Shown: positions 20,347-29,985, counted from the first letter of the stretch. The stretch: DNA of 64,000 nucleotides from Phenylobacterium sp. (GCA_004799545.1 SSMU01000004.1:78621-142620); one strand, 5' to 3'. Translations and numbers: made by a program. Notes: generated by a model not told the origin, from the sequence alone.

Positions 20347-20958
20347 ATGACCGACCACAACCACGCCCTGCGCGACGACATCGCCTTCATGAAGAGCCTG
20401 GCTGAGGCCGGGCGGGAGGGGCCGATTAGCGGCGGATCGATCCTGGTCGCCGCGGGCCTGATCTTCGCGGCGGCGAGCCTCGCCTCCACGCTGGTCCTGA
20501 CCAACAGCACGATCACCAGCGGGCTGGTGTTCCCGGCCATCTGGTTCGGCGCGACCGCGGTCTTCCTGGTCTGCCTGTGGCTCATCAAGCGAACCCAGCC
20601 GGCCAAGGGCGGCGCGACCCGTGCGGCGGGCGTGACCTGGGTCGGCGCCGGCTGGGCGATCTTCAGCCTGGTCGTCAGCCTGATGATCATCGGCGCGCGG
20701 GCCAACGCCTGGTGGATCATGGCCGCGCTGGGACCGATCGTGCTGTCGATCTACGGCGGTTGCTGGATGGTCGGCGCGACGATCACCCGCGAGCGCTGGC
20801 TCTACCCCTTCGCCTTCGGCTCGTTCGCCCTGGCGGGCGTGCTCGCCTGGTTCGCGACCCAGCCGCAGATCATGTTCCTGGTCTATGCGGTCAGCCTCGT
20901 GGGCCTGCTGGCCTTGCCCGGCCACATCCTGATGCGCAAGGCGCGCAAGGCGGCCTGA
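20347..20958 (+). CDS. six-helix membrane protein, partner of a winged-helix regulator
   Basis: A 203-residue integral membrane protein with a soluble N-terminus (~25 residues) and about six hydrophobic helices (from SILVAAGLIFAAASLASTLV to FLVYAVSLVGLLALPGHIL). It is followed one base later by a ~100-residue winged-helix gene. Such two-gene modules recur in Caulobacterales, sphingomonads and xanthomonads; their signal is not known to me. The start is the ATG after the dyad; an upstream frame would read through the dyad. Confidence 0.82.
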   Translation: MTDHNHALRDDIAFMKSLAEAGREGPISGGSILVAAGLIFAAASLASTLVLTNSTITSGLVFPAIWFGATAVFLVCLWLIKRTQPAKGGATRAAGVTWVGAGWAIFSLVVSLMIIGARANAWWIMAALGPIVLSIYGGCWMVGATITRERWLYPFAFGSFALAGVLAWFATQPQIMFLVYAVSLVGLLALPGHILMRKARKAA

Positions 20959-20959
20959 C

Positions 20960-21265
20960 ATGCCCGACGATTTCGACATCAACGGCATCGACGAAGTCAT
21001 CCACGGCCGCTTGCGGCTCGGGATCATGGCCTACCTCTCGGGCGCCGGGACCGCGGACTTCACCGCCCTGAAGGCCAAGCTGCAGGCCACCGATGGCAAC
21101 CTCTCCGTCCATCTGCGCAAGCTGGAGGACGCCGGCTACGTCGCCATCGACAAGAGCTTCGTCGGCAAGAAGCCGCTGACCCGGGTGAGCCTGACCAAGA
21201 CCGGCCGCGCCGCCTTCATTCGCTACCTCGACGCCATGGCCGCTTTGGTCAATCCTCCGGCCTGA
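20960..21265 (+). CDS. winged-helix transcriptional regulator (HTH_34 type)
   Basis: A 101-residue single-domain winged helix: INGIDEVIHGRLRLGIMAYL, recognition LKAKLQATDGNLSVHLRKLE, wing VGKKPLTRVSLTKTGRAAF. This matches the HTH_34 family of small dimeric repressors. It begins one base after the stop of the membrane protein gene. The likely target is the perfect dyad upstream of this operon (inference). Confidence 0.9.
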   Translation: MPDDFDINGIDEVIHGRLRLGIMAYLSGAGTADFTALKAKLQATDGNLSVHLRKLEDAGYVAIDKSFVGKKPLTRVSLTKTGRAAFIRYLDAMAALVNPPA

Positions 21266-21285
21266 AGATCAAGGGGACGTTTCCG

Positions 21286-22221
21286 ATGCTCGACCTCCTC
21301 CGCCGCAGCGCGCTCGGCGCGCTCGCCCTCCTGGCCCTCGGGTCGGCCGCCCAGGCCCAAGCCCAGACACAGCCTGCCGCCGACCCGAACCGGCTGTTCG
21401 CCGACTCCCGGCTGGTGGTCCGCGACCGGTTCTCGGACGAGATCGTCGGCAGGGGGCCGGACGTGGTGTTCATCCCCGGCCTCGCCTCGTCGCGGGCGAC
21501 CTGGAAGGCCACCGCCGAGCGGCTGCGCGGCCGCTACCGGCTGCACCTGATCCAAGTGGCGGGCTTCTCCGGCGAGCCGGCGCGGGCCAACGCCAGCGGC
21601 GACATCCTCATTCCCACGGCCGAGGCGATCGACGCCTATCTCGTGAGCGAACGGCTGGCCCCTGCGACGGTGGTCGGCCACTCGCTCGGCGGCACCATGG
21701 CGCTCTATCTGGCGGAGCATCATCCCGAGCACCTGAAGAAGGCGATGGTGGTCGACGCCCTGCCGTTCTTCGGCGCCCTGCAGGGCCCCGCCGTCACGGC
21801 CGAAACCATCAAGCCGATGGCCGCCCAGGTGCGTGACATGATGGCCAAGGGCGGCCCCGCCTACGCGGCCAACCTGCAGCCGGTCATCAAGGGGATGATC
21901 ACCAGCGAGGCCGACCAGAAGATGGGCCTGGGCTGGGGCGTCTCGAGCGATCCGTCGGTGGTCGCCCGCGCCTACTACGACGACCTGACGCTGGACCTGC
22001 GTCCCGGGCTTTCCACGATCCGCACGCCGATCGTCCTGCTCTATCCGGACAACGCGCCGAACGGCGCGCCGGCCGGGGCGACGGAGAGGGTCTATCCGCC
22101 GCTCTACGCCGCCGCGCCGAGCGTCAAGCTCAAGCTCGTCGCCAACTCCAAGCACTTCATCATGCTCGACCAGCCGCAGGCCTTCGCCGACGACCTGGAC
22201 GCGTTCCTGGCGCAGCCCTGA
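21286..22221 (+). CDS. exported alpha/beta hydrolase
   Basis: A 311-residue alpha/beta hydrolase with a signal peptide (1-25, ending AAQAQAQ). It has the oxyanion strand [10 protein letters not shown], nucleophile elbow [11 protein letters not shown] (Ser), an acid near [10 protein letters not shown], and a late His in [12 protein letters not shown]. The substrate is unknown. It follows the regulator by 20 bases and may belong to the same transcript. Confidence 0.88.
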   Translation: MLDLLRRSALGALALLALGSAAQAQAQTQPAADPNRLFADSRLVVRDRFSDEIVGRGPDVVFIPGLASSRATWKATAERLRGRYRLHLIQVAGFSGEPARANASGDILIPTAEAIDAYLVSERLAPATVVGHSLGGTMALYLAEHHPEHLKKAMVVDALPFFGALQGPAVTAETIKPMAAQVRDMMAKGGPAYAANLQPVIKGMITSEADQKMGLGWGVSSDPSVVARAYYDDLTLDLRPGLSTIRTPIVLLYPDNAPNGAPAGATERVYPPLYAAAPSVKLKLVANSKHFIMLDQPQAFADDLDAFLAQP

Positions 22222-22261
22222 AGCCGTCGCGAGTCAGCGGCCGGCAGCCTATATTGAGCCG

Positions 22262-24121
22262 ATGCTCGACACCCCCGCGCCGTTGAAGGGCGCCGCGCTC
22301 ATCAAGGACGAGGTCAAGCGCCTCCCGGACAAGCCCGGCGTCTACCGCATGATCGGCGACGAGGGCGAGGTGCTCTACGTCGGCAAGGCGCGCTCGCTGA
22401 AGAAGCGGGTGATCCAGTATGCGCAGGGGCGCTTCCATACCCAGCGCATCGCCCACATGGTCGACCTGACGCGCTCCATGGAGTTCGTCACCACCCGCAC
22501 CGAGACCGACGCCTTGCTGCTCGAGATCAACCTGATCAAGCAGCAAAAGCCGCGGTTCAACGTCCTGCTGCGCGACGACAAGTCCTTCCCGGAGATCCTG
22601 ATCCGCCGCGATCACCCGGCGGCGCAGCTCAAGAAGCATCGCGGCGCCCATTCGATCCCCGGGGACTACTACGGCCCCTTCGCCTCGGCCTGGGCGGTGA
22701 ACCGGACGCTGAACACCCTGCAGAAGGCCTTCCTGCTCAGATCCTGCACCGACAGCGTCTACGAGACCCGCACCCGGCCCTGCATGCTGCACCAGATCCG
22801 CCGCTGCTCGGCGCCCTGCACCGGCCTGGTCAGCCTCGAGGACTACCAGGGCCTGGTCGACCAGGCCGAGGCCTTCCTGCGCGGCAAGAGCCGGGCGGTG
22901 ATGGCCTCGATGAGTTCGCAGATGGAGGCCGCCGCCGAGGACCTGGAGTTCGAGCGCGCCGCCCGCCTGCGCGACCGCATCCGCGCCCTGGCCTCCATCG
23001 CCCAGGAGACCCAGGTCAATCCGGAGACGGTCGACGAGGCCGATGTCTTCGCCCTGTTCGCCGAGGGCGGCCAGGCCTGCGTGCAGGTGTTCTTCTTCCG
23101 CGCCGGCCAGAACTGGGGCAACCGCGCCTATTTCCCCAGGGTGGACAAGTCCGACGAGGACGCGGAGGTGATGAGCGCCTTCCTCGGCCAGTTCTACGAG
23201 GACAAGCCGATCCCCAAGCTGATGCTGGTCAATGTCGAGCCCACCGAGCGCGAACTGCTCTGCGAGGCCTTCGCCATCAAGGGCGGGCGCAAGGTGGAGA
23301 TCAGCCGGCCGCAGCGCGGCGAGAAGCGCCAGCTCGTCGACCATGCGCTCACCAACGCCCGCGAGGCCCTGGGCCGCAAGATGGCCGAGAGCTCGGCCCA
23401 GTCGAAGCTCCTGGCCGGGGTCTGCGAGGCGTTCGGGCTGGAGGCCCCGCCGGAGCGGATCGAGGTCTACGACAACAGCCACATCATGGGCACCAACGCG
23501 GTCGGCGGGATGATCGTCGCCGGGCCCGAAGGCTTCCAGAAGAGCCAGTACCGGAAGTTCAACATCAAGGGGACCGACATCACCCCGGGCGACGACTTCG
23601 GGATGATGAAGGAGGTGCTGCGCCGCCGCTTCTCGCGCCTGGTCAAGGAAGAGGAGGAGGGCGAGGGCGCCATCCGCCCGGACCTCGTGCTGATCGACGG
23701 CGGCGCGGGCCAGATTTCGGCGGTGATGGAGGTCATGGCCGACCTGGGCGTCGACGACATCGCGGTGGTAGGCGTCGCCAAGGGGCCGGACCGCGACGCG
23801 GGCCTCGAGCGGTTCTTCATCCCCGGCAAGCCCTACTTCATGCTCGAGCCGAAAAGTCCTGTGCTCTACTACCTGCAGCGCCTGCGCGACGAGGCGCACC
23901 GCTTCGCCATCGGCACCCATCGCACCCGGCGCGCCATGGACCTGAAGCGCAACCCGCTCGACGAGATCGAAGGCGTCGGCCCGGGGCGCAAGCGCGCCCT
24001 GCTGCACGCCTTCGGCTCGGCCCGCGGCGTGAGCCGGGCGTCGGTGGACGACCTGGCCAAGGTCGAAGGCGTCTCCGAGCCGCTCGCCCAGCGCATCCAC
24101 GATTTCTTTCGTAAGAGCTAG
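22262..24121 (+). CDS. uvrC: excinuclease ABC subunit C
   Basis: A 619-residue UvrC, the dual-incision nuclease of nucleotide excision repair. N-terminal GIY-YIG nuclease ([20 protein letters not shown]), a UVR motif binding UvrB (about 215-250), an RNase-H-like nuclease ([20 protein letters not shown]), and C-terminal helix-hairpin-helices ([18 protein letters not shown] and [13 protein letters not shown]) are all present. Its TAG stop lies in a CTAG shared with the opposite gene's stop. Confidence 0.97.
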   Translation: MLDTPAPLKGAALIKDEVKRLPDKPGVYRMIGDEGEVLYVGKARSLKKRVIQYAQGRFHTQRIAHMVDLTRSMEFVTTRTETDALLLEINLIKQQKPRFNVLLRDDKSFPEILIRRDHPAAQLKKHRGAHSIPGDYYGPFASAWAVNRTLNTLQKAFLLRSCTDSVYETRTRPCMLHQIRRCSAPCTGLVSLEDYQGLVDQAEAFLRGKSRAVMASMSSQMEAAAEDLEFERAARLRDRIRALASIAQETQVNPETVDEADVFALFAEGGQACVQVFFFRAGQNWGNRAYFPRVDKSDEDAEVMSAFLGQFYEDKPIPKLMLVNVEPTERELLCEAFAIKGGRKVEISRPQRGEKRQLVDHALTNAREALGRKMAESSAQSKLLAGVCEAFGLEAPPERIEVYDNSHIMGTNAVGGMIVAGPEGFQKSQYRKFNIKGTDITPGDDFGMMKEVLRRRFSRLVKEEEEGEGAIRPDLVLIDGGAGQISAVMEVMADLGVDDIAVVGVAKGPDRDAGLERFFIPGKPYFMLEPKSPVLYYLQRLRDEAHRFAIGTHRTRRAMDLKRNPLDEIEGVGPGRKRALLHAFGSARGVSRASVDDLAKVEGVSEPLAQRIHDFFRKS

Positions 24122-25797
24122 AAGCCCAGGGCCAGGCCTTCCACCCGCGGGTCGGAGCCGCCCATCAGGACGCCGGTCGCGGGATCGCGGGCGATCAGCT
24201 GCGCGGCGCCCAGGCCGCCCCAGGCGCCCCAGCTTTCCAGCACGTGGCCGCGCGCCGTGAGGCCGGCCAGCGCCACCTCGCCGATGCGGCTCTCGATCTG
24301 CAGGCGGTAGGGGTTGGGGCGGTCGTGCGGGTCGGTGCCGGGCCAGACCTGCCAGCGGGGCGCCTCGCAGGCCAGCTGCACGTCGAGGCCGGCGTCGACC
24401 AGGCTGCTGACCAGCTGCAGGCCCCACTGCGGCTGGCCGTCGCCGCCCGGTGTGCCACCGACCACCGCGGGCGTCCCGTCCTCGTCGAGGATCAGCCAGC
24501 AGTTCAGGGTGTGCATGGTCTTCTTGCCGGGCGCGTAGAGGTTGGGGCTCGACGGATCGAGCTCGAAGCCGCGGCCGGCGCGGTTGTTCATCAGGACGCC
24601 GGTGTCGCCGGCCACGATGCCGCTGCCGAAGGCCGAGGACACTGACTGGATCAGCGAGACCATCATGCCGTCGGCGTCGGCGACGCAGAGGTAGGTGGTG
24701 TCGCCGTCCTGCAGCGCCGGCGCCGGGGCGCCGGAGGCCCGCTGCGGATCGATGCGCGCGAAGCGGTCGGCGGCCCAGGCCTTGGACAGCAGGCGACCCA
24801 GGGGCGTCGGCCCGGACGCCGGATCGCGCGCATAGGCCAGGCGGTCGGCGTAGGCGGCCTTCAGCGCCTCGGCCATTAGGTGCACAGCCTCGGCGCCGCC
24901 CGCGGCGAGGGTTTCGGCCGGGACCGGCTCGACGATGTTCAGCGCCTCCAGCATCAGGAAGCCCTGGCTCGGCAGGCCCGTCTGCAGGACCGTGCGGCCG
25001 CGGTAGGCGGTGGCGATCGGCGCCTCGACGACGGTGGCGTGGGCCGCGAGGTCCGCCTCGCCGAGCGCGCCGCCGGCCGCCTGGACGCCCTCGGCGATGC
25101 GGACGGCGAGCGGGCCGCGATAGAAGGCTTCCGGCCCCTCGCGGGCCAGCGTGCGGAGGGTGGCGGCGAGGTCGTTCTGCGGCAAGAGGGCGCCGGCGCG
25201 CGGCGGCGAACCGCCCGGCAGGAAGACCGCGGCGGTCGGCGCGTGGCTCTCCAGCACCGGCCGGAACAGGCTGAGCACATGGGCGGCCAGCAGGCTGAGC
25301 GGCGCGCCCTCCTCGGCGTAGCGGATGGCGGGCTCGGCGAGCCGACCGAAGTCGCGGCTTCCGAACCGGGCCAGCAACTCGCGGTAGCCGGCGACCATGC
25401 CGGGCGTGCTGATCGACAGGCCGCCGCGCAGCGGCATGCGCTCGCCGCCGTCGACGCCGCGCTCGGCCTTGGCCCGCACCATTGCGAGGCTGGCTGCGGC
25501 CGGGGCCGCGCCGCTGCCCAGGAAGGCCAGGGGCTCCGCGCCCGGGCCCGGATGGACGATGGCGAACAGGTCGCCGCCCAGGCCGCACATCTCCGGCATC
25601 ACCACCGCGGCGGTGAGGCCGGCGGCGACCGCGGCGTCCACGGCGTTGCCACCGGACTGCAGCACGCCCAGCGCCGTGGAGACGATCAGCGGATGCGCGC
25701 CGGCCGCCATGCCGCGGCGGCCGACCACCGGGAAGCTGCGGCGCTTGGGCCAGGGCGGCCGCGTCGTCAGGTCGCCGGGAAAGCCGAGCCGCGTCAT
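24118..25797 (-). CDS. ggt: gamma-glutamyltransferase family protein
   Basis: A 559-residue Ntn-hydrolase. The self-cleavage/nucleophile threonine is in [22 protein letters not shown]. The family N-terminus [29 protein letters not shown] and the substrate region [11 protein letters not shown] are present. No Sec signal is visible, so it may be cytosolic, as in the putative gamma-glutamyltransferase (YwrD-like) branch. No ribosome site precedes the ATG. A TTGACA at 25827-25832 would place the transcript start almost at the ATG, so the mRNA may be leaderless; a GTG at 25812 is the alternative start. Confidence 0.9.
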   Translation of the reverse strand: MTRLGFPGDLTTRPPWPKRRSFPVVGRRGMAAGAHPLIVSTALGVLQSGGNAVDAAVAAGLTAAVVMPEMCGLGGDLFAIVHPGPGAEPLAFLGSGAAPAAASLAMVRAKAERGVDGGERMPLRGGLSISTPGMVAGYRELLARFGSRDFGRLAEPAIRYAEEGAPLSLLAAHVLSLFRPVLESHAPTAAVFLPGGSPPRAGALLPQNDLAATLRTLAREGPEAFYRGPLAVRIAEGVQAAGGALGEADLAAHATVVEAPIATAYRGRTVLQTGLPSQGFLMLEALNIVEPVPAETLAAGGAEAVHLMAEALKAAYADRLAYARDPASGPTPLGRLLSKAWAADRFARIDPQRASGAPAPALQDGDTTYLCVADADGMMVSLIQSVSSAFGSGIVAGDTGVLMNNRAGRGFELDPSSPNLYAPGKKTMHTLNCWLILDEDGTPAVVGGTPGGDGQPQWGLQLVSSLVDAGLDVQLACEAPRWQVWPGTDPHDRPNPYRLQIESRIGEVALAGLTARGHVLESWGAWGGLGAAQLIARDPATGVLMGGSDPRVEGLALGF

Positions 25798-25904
25798 CAG
25801 GCGATGGCGCACGGGCCCGCTGCGACTGTCAACGGCGCGGCTTCGCCGCTAACTTCTGGGCCTTGGGGGGCAACGCGAGGTCTCCGCCACCCGTTGGAGG
25901 ATCG

Positions 25905-26525
25905 ATGAAGTCCCTGCCGAACATCCTGACCTCCATGCGCCTGGTGCTGGCGCTGTTCATGTTCGTGGCCCTGGCCGCGGCCTCCGGCTCGGTGCCGGGC
26001 CTGGCCAACCGGCTGGAGCCGCCGCAACAGTTCGCCCTGGAGCGCTGGGCGGTCTACGCCTTCGTCATCGCCGCGGTGACCGACTTCTTCGACGGCTGGC
26101 TGGCGCGCAAGCTGAACGCCACCTCGGTGTGGGGCGCAATCCTCGATCCGATCGGCGACAAGGTGCTGGTCTGCGGCGCGGTGCTGGGCCTGCTGTCGCT
26201 GGGCCCCCAGCCGATGGTCGTCCTGCCGGCCGGCCTGATCCTGTTCCGTGAGTTCACGGTCAGCGCGCTGCGCGAAGTGGGCGCCGGCAAGGGCATCAAG
26301 CTGCCGGTCACCCTGCTCGCCAAGTGGAAGACGACGCTGCAGCTCACCGCCCTGGCGCTGGAGCTGCTGGTGGCGACCTGGGGAGCCTTCGGCTGGCTGC
26401 CGCAGGATCCGGGCATCCAAGAGCCGGTGGCCTTCGCCGCCCACGGCCTGTTCTGGATCGCCGCCCTGGTGACCCTGATCACCGGCGCCCAGTACTGGGA
26501 GCAGACCCGGAAGGCGCTGAGCTAG
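25905..26525 (+). CDS. pgsA: CDP-diacylglycerol-glycerol-3-phosphate 3-phosphatidyltransferase
   Basis: A 206-residue integral membrane enzyme making phosphatidylglycerol phosphate. The CDP-alcohol phosphotransferase motif is complete (DFFDGWLARKLNATSVWGAI then LDPIGDK). The opening KSLPNILTSMRLVLAL is typical. The ATG follows TTGGAGG. uvrC and pgsA are neighbours in many proteobacteria; here ggt sits between them on the other strand. Confidence 0.95.
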   Translation: MKSLPNILTSMRLVLALFMFVALAAASGSVPGLANRLEPPQQFALERWAVYAFVIAAVTDFFDGWLARKLNATSVWGAILDPIGDKVLVCGAVLGLLSLGPQPMVVLPAGLILFREFTVSALREVGAGKGIKLPVTLLAKWKTTLQLTALALELLVATWGAFGWLPQDPGIQEPVAFAAHGLFWIAALVTLITGAQYWEQTRKALS

Positions 26526-26529
26526 GGCT

Positions 26530-27201
26530 TCAGCCGGCCGGCTTACCGCCCCACTCCGTCTCGATGGTCACCTCCACCTGGTCGCCGACGCCCAGGTTGC
26601 TGCCGGCCGCGGGAATGCCGTTCTTCACCCCGAAGTCCGAGCGGCGGATCACCGTGTGGGCCGAGAAGCCGATCCGGCCGCCCTTGTCGAAGCTGTTGGG
26701 CGGATAGCCGCCGTTGAAGGTGGTCTCCAGCACCACCGGCCGGGTCACGCCGTGCAGGGTGAAGTCGCCGGTCACCCGGGCGGTGTTGGGGCCGGTCATG
26801 TCCACCTTGGTCGAGCGGAAGGCGATCTCCGGATAGGTCCCGGCGTCCAGCCAGTGGGGGCCGAGCAGCTCGTCCTTGAAGCCGGCCGGCGGAAAGGGGA
26901 GCCGCAGCGACTTCGGATCGATGCTCGCCGTCACCGTCATGGCCGCCGGGTGGGCGGGATCGAAGACCAGATCGCCGGTCACCGTCTCGAACTGCGCCGT
27001 GTAGTGCGAGAAGCCCAGGTGGCTCAGGCGGAAGACCACCGTCGAGTGGTTGCGGTCGAGGCTGTAAGCGCCGGCGGGCGCCGTGGTCTTGCCGGGAGGT
27101 CCGGCGACCACCGGTTCGCCGGGCGTCGGCGCGGCGAGCGCGGCCCCGGCCAGCGCCAGGGCCGCGAAGGCCCCGAGCACTAGGCTGGTCTTCGTCGTCA
27201 T
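26530..27201 (-). CDS. exported YceI family lipid-binding protein
   Basis: A 223-residue protein with a signal peptide (1-23, ending GAALAAP). The YceI lipocalin-like domain follows: YSLDRNHSTVVFRLSHLGFSHY, FDPAHPAAMTVTASIDPKSL, and GDFTLHGVTRPVVLE. YceI proteins bind polyisoprenoid or amphiphilic ligands in the periplasm. It starts 28 bases after the VOC gene on the same strand and may share the ECF42-type promoter before it. Confidence 0.92.
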   Translation of the reverse strand: MTTKTSLVLGAFAALALAGAALAAPTPGEPVVAGPPGKTTAPAGAYSLDRNHSTVVFRLSHLGFSHYTAQFETVTGDLVFDPAHPAAMTVTASIDPKSLRLPFPPAGFKDELLGPHWLDAGTYPEIAFRSTKVDMTGPNTARVTGDFTLHGVTRPVVLETTFNGGYPPNSFDKGGRIGFSAHTVIRRSDFGVKNGIPAAGSNLGVGDQVEVTIETEWGGKPAG

Positions 27202-27229
27202 GATCGTATCCCCCCGTGTTGGGCGAAGC

Positions 27230-27664
27230 TTAGCGCTTCGGCGTGTTGAAAGCCCACTCCACGCCGAACGGATCGCGGACCGTGCCCCAGCGGGCGCCCC
27301 AGAACATGTCGGCGATCGGGTTCACCACCGTAGCGCCGGCCTCGACCGCGCGGTTGGCCCAAGCGTCGGCGTCGTCGACCTCCAGCGTCAGCATGAAGCC
27401 GGCCGGCGGGATCCACGGCGCGCCGTGCTCCGGGAACGGGTCGCTCAGCATCACCGAGCCGTCGTTGATGTAGAGGTGGATGTGCATGAACTTGCCGCCG
27501 TCGGGCGTACCCATCCGCGACACTTCCCGGGCGTCGAACGCCCGCTGGTAGAATTCCGACGCCTTGGCGGCGCCGTCGACGGTCAGGTAGGGCGACACGC
27601 CGCCCTTCACCGGCGGCTGGGCGGCCGGGGCGGGCGCTTCGCGGGTCTCGGTCTCGGTGCTCAT
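27230..27664 (-). CDS. VOC family (PhnB/glyoxalase-like) protein
   Basis: A 144-residue vicinal-oxygen-chelate fold: GGVSPYLTVDGAAKASEFYQ, GGKFMHIHLYINDGSVMLSD, and DPFGVEWAFNTPKR. The closing resembles the PhnB/YdcJ-like subgroup often encoded with ECF sigma factors and DGPF proteins. Ribosome site TTGGAGGA. A 28-nt promoter-like motif with an exact counterpart before the DGPF gene lies just upstream. Confidence 0.92.
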   Translation of the reverse strand: MSTETETREAPAPAAQPPVKGGVSPYLTVDGAAKASEFYQRAFDAREVSRMGTPDGGKFMHIHLYINDGSVMLSDPFPEHGAPWIPPAGFMLTLEVDDADAWANRAVEAGATVVNPIADMFWGARWGTVRDPFGVEWAFNTPKR

Positions 27665-27689
27665 CGGTTTCCTCCAAGTCTCTGTGGCT

Positions 27690-27717
27690 AGGACGAACGA
27701 GCTCTGGCCGGTCCGAC
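27690..27717 (-). promoter_or_regulatory. ECF42-type promoter motif upstream of VOC gene
   Basis: Read on the minus strand: GTCGG-N-CCGGC-N6-TCGTTCGTCCT. The same elements with identical spacing occur at 29938-29965 before a DGPF gene. It is placed 26 bases before the VOC ATG. The -35-like GTCGG and -10-like CGTCC fit what is reported for ECF42 promoters (TGTCGA-like -35 box). Confidence 0.7.
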
Positions 27718-27732
27718 TCCCGGCGCGGAGTT

Positions 27733-28995
27733 TCAGGTGGCGGCGGGGGTGCTGTCCTTCACCAGGCGGTCGAGGTGCAGGCGGATGTGGGCGGCTTCCG
27801 CGGCAGTGTTGGCCAGCGCGATGGCGTGGTTGAAGGCGGTGCGCGCCTCGCCGGGCCGGTCGAGCTCAAGCAGCAGGGCGCCCTTCAGGCCGAAGAAGTG
27901 GAAGTAACCACTGAGCGGCGCCTCCAGGGGCTCGATCAGCGCCAGCGCCGCGGCCGGCCCCGCCACCTTGCTCACCGCGACGGCGCGGTTGAGGGTGATC
28001 ACCGGCGAGGGCGTCAGCCGCTCCAGCGCCAGGTAGAGCCGCTCGATCTGGGTCCAGTCGGTGTCGGCAGGCGTCGTGGCGCGGGCGTGCAGCGCGGCGA
28101 TCGCCGCCTGGATCTGATAGGGGCCGGGCTGGTTATGGCGCATGGCCTTGTCCATCAAGGCCAGCCCCTCGTTGATCAGCTCGCGGCTCCAGAGATCGCG
28201 GTCCTGGTCGTCCAGCAGGATCACATTGCCCTCGGCGTCGAACCGGGCGGCAGCGCGCGAATGCTGCAGCACCAGAAGCGCGGCCAGGCCCATCACCTCC
28301 GGTTCGGACGGGAACAGCCGCTGCAGCAGCCGGGCCAGCCGGATCGCCTCATCGCAGAGCGGGATGCGCGCGGCGGCGTCCTGGGCGGCGGTGGAATAGC
28401 CCTCGTTGAACACCAAGTAGATCATCGCCATCACGGCCACGAGCCGGGCGTCGCGCTCCTCCTCGCTGGGCGTCTCGAAGGGCACGTCCGACTTGCCGAC
28501 CTGGCGCTTGGCGCGGGTGATCCGCTGCTCCATGGCCGCCTCGCCGACCAGGAAGGCGCGGGCGATCTGCTTCACCGACAGGCCCGAGACGACCCGGAGC
28601 GCCAGCGCGATCTGCTGGGTGGCAGGCAGGTTCGGGTGGCAGCAGATGAACAGCAGCCGCAGGATGTCGTCGCGGTAGTTGGCGGTGTCGAGCCGCTCGG
28701 CCATCGGCGTCTCGACGTCGTCGAGGTCCGACAGCAGGTCTTCCGGCGGCAGCTCGTCGTGGCGCTTGGTCTTGCGCGCCTGGTCGAGGGCGGCGTTGCG
28801 GCCGACCATGATCAACCAGGCGGCCGGATCGCGCGGCGGACCGTTCTGCGGCCAGGTCTTCAGCGCCCGCAGGCACGCATCCTGGTACGCTTCCTCGGCG
28901 GTCTCCAGGTCGCGGAAATAGCGCAGCAGGGCGCCGATCGCCTGGGGCCGGGCCGAGGTCAGGGCGCCGTCGATCCAGGCGAGGTCGGTGGTCAT
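27733..28995 (-). CDS. ECF42 group RNA polymerase sigma factor with C-terminal TPR-like extension
   Basis: A 420-residue sigma-70 family protein. Region 2 (about residues 15-80, AYQDACLRALKTWPQ and AAWLIMVGRNAALDQARKTK) and region 4 (about 110-170, LALRVVSGLSVKQIARAFLV) are followed by a ~230-residue extension (LVFNEGYSTA, IALCDEAIRLARLL-like, RAVAVSKVAGPAAAL), the DUF6596/TPR-like tail typical of ECF42. These have no classical anti-sigma factor; the tail and the DGPF partners are thought to matter for control. Its ATG overlaps the DGPF stop by four bases. Confidence 0.93.
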   Translation of the reverse strand: MTTDLAWIDGALTSARPQAIGALLRYFRDLETAEEAYQDACLRALKTWPQNGPPRDPAAWLIMVGRNAALDQARKTKRHDELPPEDLLSDLDDVETPMAERLDTANYRDDILRLLFICCHPNLPATQQIALALRVVSGLSVKQIARAFLVGEAAMEQRITRAKRQVGKSDVPFETPSEEERDARLVAVMAMIYLVFNEGYSTAAQDAAARIPLCDEAIRLARLLQRLFPSEPEVMGLAALLVLQHSRAAARFDAEGNVILLDDQDRDLWSRELINEGLALMDKAMRHNQPGPYQIQAAIAALHARATTPADTDWTQIERLYLALERLTPSPVITLNRAVAVSKVAGPAAALALIEPLEAPLSGYFHFFGLKGALLLELDRPGEARTAFNHAIALANTAAEAAHIRLHLDRLVKDSTPAAT

Positions 28996-29384
28996 GCGTG
29001 TTCTTTGCTGGCCTGCGGCTCAAACTGGGCGCCGGGCAAGAAGAGGCGGATGGGACGGATCTCGTAGGAGCCGCCGGGATTGGCCTCGCCCAGGTCCTTG
29101 GCGATGGCCAGCGCCTCGTCGAGGTTCTCCACGTCGACGACGTAGAAGCCCAGCAGTTGCTCCTTGGTCTCGGCGAACGGACCGTCGATGACCACCGGCG
29201 GATCGGACTTGCGCAGGGTGGCTGCCGTCGTCGTGGCCATCAGCCGGAGCGACGGGCCGAGCTTGCCCGAGTCCCGCAACCCGGTCTGCACCTTGGCCAG
29301 GCGCGCCATGACCGCGTCGTCCTCCTCCTGGCTCCAGGAGAAGACCACGTCCTCGGAATTGTAGCAGAGCAGGGCGTAGAGCAT
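28992..29384 (-). CDS. DGPF (YCII-related) protein 1
   Basis: A 130-residue YCII-fold protein with the name-giving motif VVIDGPFAETKEQLLGFYVVDV and the C-terminal GGSYEIRPI. DGPF proteins are encoded next to ECF42 sigma factors in many bacteria; they may be effectors or sensors. Translationally coupled to the sigma gene (ATGA overlap). GAGGA precedes the ATG. Confidence 0.92.
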   Translation of the reverse strand: MLYALLCYNSEDVVFSWSQEEDDAVMARLAKVQTGLRDSGKLGPSLRLMATTTAATLRKSDPPVVIDGPFAETKEQLLGFYVVDVENLDEALAIAKDLGEANPGGSYEIRPIRLFLPGAQFEPQASKEHA

Positions 29385-29429
29385 GGCGGAGTCCTCGCAG
29401 GGCGGGCCGGCGGCGGCGTCGAGCCGACG

Positions 29430-29454
29430 GTAGGCCGGAGCCTTCCGGCCGTCG
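29430..29454. repeat. hairpin between the two DGPF genes
   Basis: GGCCGGA-gcct-TCCGGCC, with possible extension to flanking GACGG/GTCG pairs, begins a few bases past the stop of DGPF protein 2. No T-run follows, so it is more likely an mRNA-processing or attenuation hairpin than a full terminator. Confidence 0.4.
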
Positions 29455-29456
29455 AG

Positions 29457-29888
29457 CTAGGCGGTCGCCTTCGGCGCCTTGGCGAGTTGCTCCTCGCGCC
29501 AGCCCTGCTCCTGGGCGATCACTTCCGGCGTGGCGACGCCGTCGAAGGCTTCCGGCTCGATGAAGGGGCGAAGCTCGATCTCGCCGTCCGCGAACGGCGC
29601 GCGGCTCATCCAGGCGATGGCGTCGGCCATGTCCCGGGCCTGGATCACCCAGTAGCCGGCGATCAGCTCCTTGGTCTCGGCGAACGGGCCGTCGATGACC
29701 AGCGGCTTGCCCTCGCCGAAGCGCAGCCGCGCCCCCGCGGAACTCGCCTGGAGACCGGCGCCGTCGAGCATCATGCCCGCCTCGATCAGTCGGTTGTTAA
29801 ACTCGGCCATCCGCTCGATCATCCCCGCGTCCGGCAGGGCGCCGGCTTCGGAGTCCGCATTGGCCTTGACGATCACCATGATACGCAT
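29457..29888 (-). CDS. DGPF (YCII-related) protein 2
   Basis: A 143-residue paralogue of the next gene: RIMVIVKANADSEAG start, PLVIDGPFAETKELIAGYWVIQ core, and GEIELRPFIEPEAF near the end. The start is the ATG six codons into the frame, with GAGGAG about eight bases upstream. A promoter-like 28-nt motif precedes it. The two DGPF copies and the sigma factor form one unit. Confidence 0.92.
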   Translation of the reverse strand: MRIMVIVKANADSEAGALPDAGMIERMAEFNNRLIEAGMMLDGAGLQASSAGARLRFGEGKPLVIDGPFAETKELIAGYWVIQARDMADAIAWMSRAPFADGEIELRPFIEPEAFDGVATPEVIAQEQGWREEQLAKAPKATA

Positions 29889-29937
29889 CGGCTGATCTCC
29901 TCTCATCGCTCGGCGGATATCCCGCCTGGTCGCCCGA

Positions 29938-29965
29938 AGGACGAACGAAATCCTGCCGGCCCGAC
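29938..29965 (-). promoter_or_regulatory. ECF42-type promoter motif upstream of DGPF operon
   Basis: Minus strand TGTCGG-N-CCGGC-N6-TCGTTCGTCCT, matching the VOC-gene motif base for base at all non-spacer positions. It lies about 50 bases before the DGPF-2 ATG, in the 97-base gap after the NIPSNAP gene. It marks a probable autoregulated start of the DGPF-DGPF-sigma transcript. Confidence 0.7.
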
Positions 29966-29985
29966 AGCGCGGACGGGATTCTTCG

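Noticed and set aside
22160..25588. 1142-codon minus-strand frame over uvrC and out of frame with ggt
   Set aside because: No motifs and skewed composition; uvrC on plus and ggt in another minus frame are both unmistakable.
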